Shown: positions 35,607 to 64,000 of the stretch, one piece after another
Position numbering within the stretch: position 1 is the stretch's first letter
Layout: each line of letters opens with the position of its first letter
Assembly: GCA_038025085.1 (NCBI GenBank)
Contig: CM076154.1
Location: 20,098,501-20,162,500 of the forward strand
DNA length: 64,000 nucleotides
Reading direction: 5' to 3'
Source of the DNA: Tetragonia tetragonoides
Lineage: Eukaryota; Streptophyta; Magnoliopsida; Caryophyllales; Aizoaceae
Position numbers and translations under genes: made by a program
The notes under the pieces: generated by a model
What the model saw: only the letters and a program-made list of their open reading frames with translations
What the model was told of the DNA's origin: nothing
Databases searched by the model: none

Positions 35607-36460
35607 TCTTTTATGGTATTTTCTTTTTTGACAACCTTCTTGAAGCTAGTTTCTGAACAAAAAACACTTTTACATGATTGTTAGGTATTTTTCCAGTCCC
35701 TCAAATATTAATTGCCTATAATATCAAAACGTAAACACAAAAACTCGTTTAGTATGGTTTTATTCTAACTTTTGGTGTAATAAGAATCAGTTTTTGTAAA
35801 CAAAGGCTCTTTGTTCATAATAAGTGACCCTTACATTTATAAATAGTGACCTCAAAATAGTTTTCAAAAAAAATAAAATAGTAACTATATTTATTTTTCT
35901 TTGCGTAACGACGAGATAAACTAGTAATACAATTCAACTTACTATGACTTTTTGTTTTTAATTTGAGGGTGAGTTACTACGAACTTGGAATCTAAAGGTA
36001 CAACTTCAAATTCTATATAAATAAAAAAAGGGGAAACTTATCATAAAAATACAATTCCTGGTAAACAATAGCACAAATGAAATAAACGAGTTGTAGAATA
36101 TGACATGCATTATTATGAATGTACTATTTGTAGAAGGTTGCTGCTGGTGAGGGAGATTTAAGGCAGTGGTCCAATTCCTTCCTGGTTGATCTAGAAAATC
36201 CAAAATATGCCAACCCCACCATTCCCCAAATAATTTCATTTCCTCAGAACTCATTATCATCATTATCAAATTAGTACCATCTTCCTCAAATTTCTTAGTA
36301 GGGAATCATGGTCGAGGATTCAAATCTCGTTTTGGATATTAATTTTAAATAATCTCTTGACTAATTATGTTATTTATTAGGATGTCTATAAGATAGCACG
36401 GAAATATAATCACTGTCGACTATGGTGAATACGAGTATGGAATAAAAAAGATATATAGTA

Positions 36461-36715
36461 CTTTCTCCGTCTCAAAAAAACCTGAACCTTTGCTTTTTGA
36501 AGGTCAAACTTAACAAATTTTGACCATTAATTTATGAAAATATATAAAGATTCACATTATGAAAATACTTTTGTTAGATTCATTTTTTAAAATACTTTCA
36601 AAAAATCGTATTGTTATAATTTTTAAATTCATATAATTGTAATTATTTACAGTTAAAATGATATCTTAAAGACCGTGAAAAAATAAAAATTTAAGTTTTT
36701 TTAAAACGGAGGGAG
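36461..36715. mobile_element. Stowaway-type MITE, TA target site
   Basis: 255 bp with ends CTTTCTCCGTCTCAAAAAAA and TTTTTTTAAAACGGAGGGAG, TA on both sides, in the intergenic region. A half copy (CTCCTTTCCGTCCTATT) begins at 36876, without a recognised right end. Confidence 0.88.
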
Positions 36716-37428
36716 TACTATCTTCGTCAAATCTATGCATGTCGTGCCAGTTTCCACTAGGGAATTTTTCCCTCATCATTCTCCATGCATGGGGTCATGT
36801 AGTAATATTCTCATCAACCGACTTCCCCACAGGACCACCCATCTTTACTCTGCAAAGTCCCTGTCGGTCACAATACTCCTTTCCGTCCTATTAAAATTGT
36901 CCTAATTCCATTTTTGAATCAAATTTTGACAGAATTATTTGACTATAAGTTATGCTAAATTGTATGTTTATCTGTCCAAAATTTTTTGGTTCACATTAAA
37001 GATATTCACCGTTGACTAAAATTCAATTTCCTCCACTAGCTTATAGGCACTTCAAAAGGCGGTGGGACAGCTAATAAGGAATTTAAAACTGCTCCATGCC
37101 TAAGGCAAAATTCAAACTCCCGATTTTTTAGGATAAGAATTATGAATGAGTCCTTACCACTCAACCACATTCCTTGATTTTTTATTTCTTTTTTCTATCC
37201 AAATTGGCTATTGGTAAATCTGTGTGTAACAAAATAAGTAAGTTAGGCTAATGCTGACAATATGATTGTAATCAATTAATTACTAGTTTAGGAGAGTAAT
37301 TATCTTTTTATAGGTATCCTAAAATTGGGACGTATAATAACTCTTCTTTGTGGATAGAAAAAGCAATAAGAAGATTTGTGAGTTGAAGTAATTGTGTTTT
37401 GTTACAGTGTATTGGTTGAAGAAAATAC

Positions 37429-37600
37429 AATTGTGTTTTGGTTTAGTGGTTAAGATTAAGGTGTTGCGTATATTATGTTTCAGGTTCAAATTCGCTAGTT
37501 CTATTAAGTTGAAGAAAAAATCATCGTATTTTAGTTTAGTGGTTAAGATTGAGGTGTGGGTATATTATGTTCCAGTCTCAAATCCGCCATTTCTAGGGTA
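37429..37600 (+). repeat. Two tandem tRNA-like SINE segments
   Basis: First copy: A box TGGTTTAGTGG (37439-37449) and B box GGTTCAAATTC (37483-37493). Second copy 93 bases later: TAGTTTAGTGG (37532-37542) and a decayed B box AGTCTCAAATC. The segments around them also match (AGTTGAAGAAAA, GGTTAAGATT, TATATTATGTT). Confidence 0.5.
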
Positions 37601-38828
37601 TAACATGTAAGTTATATGGGCATTTGCACCTCTTCTGAACCCAAAAACTAGTATATGAGTTGAAGTTGGGAATTTTGTGAGGAATTACTTAACATAATTC
37701 TTTTTTATAAAATCAAATATAAAATACTTTTGACTAGATTTAATCACATATACGCAATTTTTCTGCAAAAAAATACCAATTTCTCTGTGCAAATTTGAAA
37801 CTATAATAAATAATCCTCTTAATTACAATATTTATTGGATATTATGCTAGAGATGAAATGGGCATTTTCAAGAGGTTATTTTTGGTAGCGATCGACTAGC
37901 GAAAATAATTTTTTAAGTTCACTAAAATTTATATTAAAGGTGCCTATAGAAAGGGAAAACTATGCTAGGTCGTTTTAATTAAGAGATAGCTAATATATAT
38001 AATTGGTGATTTTTAGCATATATCCCTAAGCTTTACGTACCATAAATTAATAATGTCTCAATTAAAATTAAAGTCGGCACATGAATTGATTCATAAGAAT
38101 AGTTAAAATTTTTAATACCAATTTTCACAGTAAAATTGGGACATAATTATGAACAATGATTATTGTTTTTACAAATATGTGACCATCGTCTCACCAATAA
38201 TTATGGTAATATTGGTTTATGCAAGCTTTTGTATGTTTATGTATGTTTATACATTATGAATCAAAGAAAGTATGATTTTATATACTGGTATGACATGAAC
38301 AAAAAAATATTCCGGAGTCCAACATTCATTATACGTGAATTTGTTATAAACATTATTTATACACCACCATATATAATTATTTGTAGACTCGTAGTGTATA
38401 CTAATCAATTATACATTATTAATTTCAAATATTAACAAGAAAAAAAAAAACAAAAAATGGTAGGTGTGAGTGATTTAATACTCTCATTCCTTAATTAAGA
38501 TTAGGGTTTGAATTTTAAAAATAGAAACAATATTTATTTTATTAGGAGCACTTTATTTCTTTATGAGTCGATTCACTACTAACATGATTAGCTCTGACCC
38601 AAAGGATTTAAAGTGAACCCGAGTTTCAAACTAAAAACAAAAAAAAAAACAAAAAAGAAACTATACATGTCTACTTTTGGTGTATGAGTAGCATTGTAGT
38701 ACATTACATGTGTCGTATAAATTTGTCACTCTCCAGTCTCCAAACATATCACCACGAATGTCATCTAATAATATTCACCTCATATAAGCAAAATGCTACC
38801 ACAATTATCCCTTTAAACACCAATTTCT

Positions 38829-38851
38829 CTACTCTCTTTCTCTCTCTCTCT
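38829..38851 (+). promoter_or_regulatory. CT-rich tract (Y patch or 5' UTR) before the AKT2-like start
   Basis: CTACTCTCTTTCTCTCTCTCTCT lies 14-36 bases before the ATG at 38865. Pyrimidine patches near the transcription start are typical of plant core promoters. No certain TATA box was found; a TATAAGCAAAA at about 38784 is a weak candidate. Intergenic DNA from 37610 to 38820 shows no other feature I can name. Confidence 0.4.
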
Positions 38852-38864
38852 CCATACCTCATCA

Positions 38865-58773
<19,909 letters not shown>

Positions 58774-59829
58774 GTATGATTCTTTTCTATTCGAGTTATT
58801 TTTAGTCTAATGATTTGTGTCTTCTTGGAAGATGGATAATGATGTCTTTTGCAGTAAAAATATTAGAAAATGTAGTAAAAATGTATTACAAAGATATTTT
58901 TGTAGTAAAATGACGCCAAATTGTAGTAAAAATAGGTCTGACACGTAAAACTAAAAGATGGATAAGAGCGTCTTCTGAGAAGACATATATAATTGCTTTT
59001 TTTCACAAAATTCAAAATAATATTACATTCTAAAATAGCAGTGATACACGTCTTATGAAAACATGAATACTTAGATATTTTGTAGTAAAAACTGTGAAAC
59101 TACAATAACAAATTTTATTATAGATCCTAGTATTTACTATATAATTTCTTTTTGTAAATATTTTACTTACATTTCATGATTTTTACTACCTAAATGTGGA
59201 TATTCATGTACATAGAATACTCTATGCTTATTTACCTTACTTTGAAGTTTAGAAAATTTTAACTTCAATATAACATTATGAGCTCTAATTTTTATTTAAC
59301 AAGGACAATATGTAAATTACAATGATTTCTCTAACATATTGAACCGAGTATACATACTACTAGTAAGTAGTATTTCCCTCAGATTTTTAAATGTTTTTGT
59401 TTTTTTAGGTCAAAATTTGACAATCAAATTTAAAAGTAAATAATTAAAAAAAATGATAACATGAAGTGCTTTTTGATTCGTCCACAACAAATATTTTTAG
59501 CATATATTGTAAATCAAAGTCTTTTTATCATAGGTTACCAGGACAAGTTGGACAAATATCTTACATGTTATGGAGGGGAGGGGAACAAACTTGAGGGAGT
59601 TATATATTTTATTTTCTCATAATGTATTTGGTAACCATGAGCTTAAACAACAAATTTGTTGACGTTAAAACTACTGAAGACACACAAACATCATAATAGT
59701 TGATACATTTGTGAGACATATTATGATCATTTTAACTTCATGAAAATGCATAAAATTGCATATAAAAGTAATCTAAATGGTGGAACTAATCAGGTTGAAA
59801 TTAAATTCTGATTACATAGAGACTTCTTT
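58774..59829 (+). other. Presumed AKT2 intron, no exon found
   Basis: Starts with a consensus GTATGA donor. The expected KHA exon (short acidic stretch, then a charged beta-rich end) was not seen. The sequence is AT-rich, with recurring TTTTGTAGTAAAAA words at 58850-59105 (a diverged local repeat). Confidence 0.5.
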
Positions 59830-61255
59830 TTAATATACAAGATTTAACTTTTCTATTTTGTACCCAAAACATATTTCAAAATCCAGGTGGTACCCTGTTG
59901 CTTTTAATCATACCTATTTCGTGTCCTTTTCAGTCACTTATATCGTTAGTTTCTCATGCATTTACTAATTTACCCTTAGTGAGACCCAAAAACATATCAT
60001 CTCTCTCAAATCACCCAAACTCCTCGCATTTTCTCTCTCCTCACTCAACAATGGCGCAAAACACCAGCCAAAATGATCAAAGTAAAACTATATTAAATCA
60101 TAATTCATCAAAATTAAACATCCATACATATAAAAAGGACATAGTAATTATGAAAAAGGAGAAGGGAGAGGGGAAATTGAGCTGGTGGTCGAAGGGAGGT
60201 GGTGCGGGATGAGTGTGGAGTAATTGGGCGGCTGGGTTGGAGATGAAAGGTAGTGTCATGGTGGAGAGATTGCGGCTGAAGGGGGCTGGTGGTCGCGTGG
60301 TGGTGTTGCGTGGTGGGAATAGAGAAGGTGTGAAGGGGAGAGAGAGAGAGAGAGAGAGAGGGGTAAGGTGAGGTGAGGGTTTTGAAATTGGGCTGCACAT
60401 ACCACAAATTCCGATCACCACAAACCCCGCTCACGTAAACAACAATTTTCAATCACCACCCCAACCCCCACCCACGAAAACCACTACCTGAACCACAACA
60501 CCACCTCCATGTCACTGCAAACCAACTCAAACCAAAAACCCATACCACCCACGATAACCTAAAAAACACCACTACTTCGAAGACCCACCAATACCCACGA
60601 TCCGAAAAATAGGTGTACAATATTTATAATTCAAATCCAGGCGGATTCGAAAATAGTATTTTTGACGTCAACAAATTTTTGGATTCGAAATCCAGGCGGG
60701 CCACGAACACCATAAATTTCTATCACCACAAACCCCACCACCATCACCCGATCCCCCACCCACGAAAACCATCGCCTAAAACGCTGAGCAACCGGTGAAC
60801 CCATTTTTGAGGAAAAAATAAAAACAAAACAAAAACCGTATAAACTAAATGATGACAAATTCGGGTTCGGAAAAGCCTAAAAATATAGTGGAATATATTA
60901 AGTTCAATTATTGAGTGATTGTAGCTTAATGAGGTCCCAAATTCCAAGAAATCTAAGCTTTGTTATGTTGTTAATGGTGACTGAATGAGCAACTGGAGGG
61001 TGGGACATGGAAACAAGAGGAGAGAGACAAAGGGAGGGTAAATTTTGTCTTATAATTGTTTATGAAATGTTAGAACAAACGTTAAAAACGTAAATCATCT
61101 GCCACATCACAACTTAACGGAATAAATTAACGGAATTAGGTGAAAAAGTACACAGACCAGAAAATATAAAAAGTAAAGGGGTACCTTATGGATGTCGAAA
61201 CTTATTTTGGGTACCAAGTGGAAAAGTCAAAAGGATAGGAGTACCATGTAAAATT
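59830..61255. mobile_element. Mutator-like element with long diverged TIRs
   Basis: The left part (ACTTTTCTATTTTGTACCCA, then AAACATATTTCAAAATCCAG and GTGGTACC, 59848-59893) pairs with the inverted right part (ACTTTTCCACTTGGTACCCA, then AAATAAGTTTCGACATCCAT and AAGGTACC, about 61180-61228). The TIRs are over 45 bp. The interior has a (GA)n run (60341-60360), Pro/His-codon-rich tracts and a repeated AAATCCAGGCGG (60633, 60689). No transposase motif was seen. TSD was not resolved. Confidence 0.6.
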
Positions 61256-62307
61256 TACCAAGAAATTATCACAAAGTTGAAAATTGTCTAAAGAGCCCGC
61301 TATTTTTGTCCTTTGTCATTGAAATAAGCCATGTTGTTTTCAGAAATCGGTTTTTAACTTCTTCTTTTTGATGAATACATTATAACCTTCAAAGCATGTT
61401 GAATGCTAAGATCATTAAAATGTACAAATTCATACTGTTACTTAAAGTCATTATAATTGTTTCATAAAGTGTTGTCATAAAGTGTCAATCAAATATATTC
61501 TAGCACTATACAAGCAGGCTTAAAATCAGATAAATACGCTATTGTCCAAAAGAGTGAACTGCTCAAAAGAACCACCTCTAAGTTTCTCGGAGTTACAAAT
61601 CTTTTGTTAGGCAAGCTTCTTCACTATTCACCAAACGATTTGGGTGGCTATTACTCATATATAAAACATTTGAATTTTCGATAAGAGTTCTTGAGAATCA
61701 AAACATCATGAATTTCTCTAATAAAGACAATTAACATTGGATATTCCGTTAAAGAAAATATTGTTATACATCTTGCCAACCTAATTGGTAACTAATTAGA
61801 AATATTTTCTGCATCTTCATTATAAAATTCGCATATTGATGTCCTAATGTATAGTCCCCATTTTGCGATGCTTAGTTTTGTAGAAATTTTGTTCATCATC
61901 AATTTTGAAGAATTCGCACGTCATATAATCAACTAACACACCGTATTATCCACTAAGGATTATTTTTGCCTTATTTGTGTGTCATCTCCTATCCCACTCA
62001 CTTATATATTTGACACTTTAGATTTTTTTTCATCATTACACTTGAATGCATGACAAAAGTACAGACATTCAAGATGTTTTTGGGATAGGAAGTGGCATAC
62101 GGAGTAAGGCATATAAGAGGTTCTGGATTGCTTATATCACACCATGTATACATAAGTATTACTTTGCAGTTATGCATTGTGTCATTCAAGACAAATTAAT
62201 ATATATTCGTTCTACGGTAACAAATCAACTCATTATCATTTTGCAATATCTAAATAGTCCCTTTGGTAGCATTTTCAGATAATTTTACATCACATACCAA
62301 AGATCTA

Positions 62308-62558
62308 CCTCCTCCATCCCGTGAAAATATTTACACCAGTTTTTTCAAGGTCAAAATTTACAAATTTCAACCATAAATATATCAAAAGATATAAAGTTTT
62401 GTAATATAAAAAAAAACTTTTATTGGATTCATTTTTATAGGACTTTCAAGAAATCATAATTTTATGAATTATTTATTTATACAAATGCAATTATTTGTAA
62501 TAGCTTGAAAACTATGAAAAAAGTAGTGTAATGTTTTTCAATCAAGGGGCGGAGGAAG
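62308..62558. mobile_element. Stowaway-type MITE, TA target site
   Basis: 251 bp with ends CCTCCTCCATCCCGTGAAAA and inverted-similar CAAGGGGCGGAGGAAG, TA on both sides. Confidence 0.82.
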
Positions 62559-63045
62559 TAATAAAGAGGCAGCTTATAAATAACTAACTTCAGTTGATGC
62601 ATTTTCTTTTTTTTTCTTAACCCTAAATAAAAATTTTACATAGGCAACTTATTGGCAAAAGAAATCAACATACAAAGCTTTGAGACCCTTAGAGACTTAG
62701 ACCCGTCAACCAAAATCATATAGAGAACAATTAGTGCTGACATGTATAAAAGAATGAGATATACAACATAATTGTAAAACAAAATTAACAATCATGGGTT
62801 CATATCATGTGATGTATCTACTCCTTTTTTTCTTAAATAATATGCGCATCAACGTTATACTCCCTGAATAAATAATTTATTTCATAACCTACTCAGATAT
62901 TGACCACGTTGCCACTCTTATTAAAAAATGGACACCACTACTTTCAGTGTTTATGTGTTTTATAAGTAATCCACCGTACTGTTTTCTTGGAGTGACTTTA
63001 AATGCATATATATGTAAATGCATATACACCCCTACTGTTGTGTAG

Positions 63046-63193
63046 GTATGTGCAAACCACGGTAGATCCCAATGAGTTCAGCAAATATAGAATATTCAAC
63101 TTTCAAATTGATAAAGTAAACTCCCTAAATGTCTGGCCCGTCATTTCTGATAAGGCCCTCGCACCCCGTAGGGCCTGGTTTTCCTATGACTGA
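63046..63193 (+). other. Unidentified exon-like ORF
   Basis: After a GTGTAG acceptor-like site, the frame YVQTTVDPNEFSKYRIFNFQ...WPVISDKALAPRRAWFSYD runs 48 codons to a stop. The composition looks protein-like (Trp, Tyr, Pro, few biased codons) in otherwise AT-rich DNA. It does not match the KHA end of K+ channels. I do not recognise the family; it may be a captured gene fragment or an exon of another gene. Confidence 0.3.
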
Positions 63194-63914
63194 TCCATTT
63201 TACTAATTTTCACCAAATCACTCTTAGCATCCATGTGTCCAACTAATGTCCAATTAACCTTGCAAGTTGTATCAAGTTAATGATGGATAGTAGAAATGGT
63301 GTATGAAATCCATTGGTGGAAATAATAATTGATGCATTTTCTTTGATCATGATAAGAAAAAACTTTTAGGAATACGACTCTCAATTGTTTTGTCTTTCAA
63401 CTACATGTCTTTTCAAAAAAAAAAAAAGTAGTGTTATGACCCTTACAAGGCTTCACTCTGTTGTTTGCTAATATTGTGCTTTAAAATCTCAAGCCAATGC
63501 AAACATTATCTTTAGGCAACCAATTATTTAGAGATTACGGTGATATTTATTATTCAAAATCTTTATCCTAAATGCATCATTAATTTTTATATGTAACATG
63601 TGATCTTCCTTCGACTTATCTATGCAATTTTCTTTTAAAAAAATGTTCAACTTATGTTATCTTTTCTTCTTATTATCATGTCCTCGATTGTAAGAACTTT
63701 CTCTTTAAGTATTTTGAAATATTACTAATAATTTTCGAAACAAAATAAGACACAAATTCAAGTAAAAAGTTGGTTAGTTACTCAAAATTGATTTGAGAAG
63801 GCTGTCTTTGCCCTTTTCTATGGTGTTGTATCAATCACAGGATATTGTCAATCACTTGTTTCATATTTAATCTCACAAACTTGATAGTCTTAATCACAAA
63901 ATTCTTTGAACATT

Positions 63915-64000
63915 TAGCGCTTTGTTTGTCTCAGCTTAATTTCAGTTAAATTTAGTTCAGTTTAGTTTAGTTCATGTGTAATTTTATCAATCAGATAACT
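63915..64000. mobile_element. Start of a second CAGTTTAGTT-core MITE-like element
   Basis: GCGCTTTGTTTGTCTCAGCT followed by AATTTCAG and AGTTCAGTTTAGTTTAGTTC resembles 45770-45850. It is cut by the window end. Confidence 0.4.

Noticed and set aside
38163..38435. 90-codon ORF upstream of AKT2 as a gene
   Set aside because: Composition typical of AT-rich random frames (Ile, Tyr, Asn), with no domain.
60098..60452. Pro/His/Ser-rich ORFs as genes
   Set aside because: Low-complexity C-rich tracts inside the Mutator-like element, overlapping on the same strand in different frames.

Overview
This is plant nuclear DNA, most likely from a eudicot with a repeat-rich genome. It is AT-rich, carries two multi-exon genes with GT-AG introns, and is packed with plant-type LINEs, SINEs, MITEs and LTR elements. 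I could not fix the species; a Caryophyllales origin is only an impression from the SINE and dispersed-repeat style. Exon boundaries below were set by hand, by requiring continuous reading phase and agreement with the remembered protein families. Both genes lie on the + strand in tandem. Gene 1 (about 395-32235) is the 3' four-fifths of UDP-glucose:glycoprotein glucosyltransferase (UGGT, the EBS1 type), the ER folding sensor that re-glucosylates misfolded glycoproteins. I assembled 33 in-phase exons giving about 1,329 residues; roughly the first 280-290 residues lie upstream of the window. Two of its introns use GC donors. About 28 kb of its 32 kb is intron, swollen by at least ten 5'-truncated LINE copies (several with clear 13-20 bp target-site duplications), SINEs and MITEs. 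One LINE is split by a 2.7 kb insert that carries a minisatellite of about 43 bp units. Gene 2 (38865-58773 and beyond) is a Shaker-type K+ channel of the AKT2/3 class (weakly rectifying, phloem type). Ten in-phase exons encode the start methionine, S1-S6, a TTVGYGD pore, the cyclic-nucleotide-binding-like domain and ankyrin repeats. The last KHA exon (about 40 residues) is not found in the remaining 5.2 kb and probably lies beyond the window. Its second intron holds a 6.2 kb gag-only LTR retrotransposon with perfect 5 bp TSDs and a large internal higher-order tandem repeat. Region by region: 1-32.2 kb is UGGT exons and TE-filled introns; 32.2-38.9 kb is intergenic with a 1 kb TRIM, a Tourist-like MITE holding a long (AAT)n/(ATT)n palindrome, a Stowaway MITE and SINE fragments; 38.9-58.8 kb is AKT2-like; 58.8-64 kb is presumed AKT2-like intron with a Mutator-like element, a Stowaway MITE and one unidentified exon-like ORF. 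The two genes have unrelated roles (ER quality control and plasma-membrane K+ transport), with no sign of a shared pathway. I saw no wholly new gene system. The most unusual material is the nested LINE/minisatellite composite, the gag-only LTR element with its repeat array, and a MITE set whose members share termini but have different simple-repeat cores.
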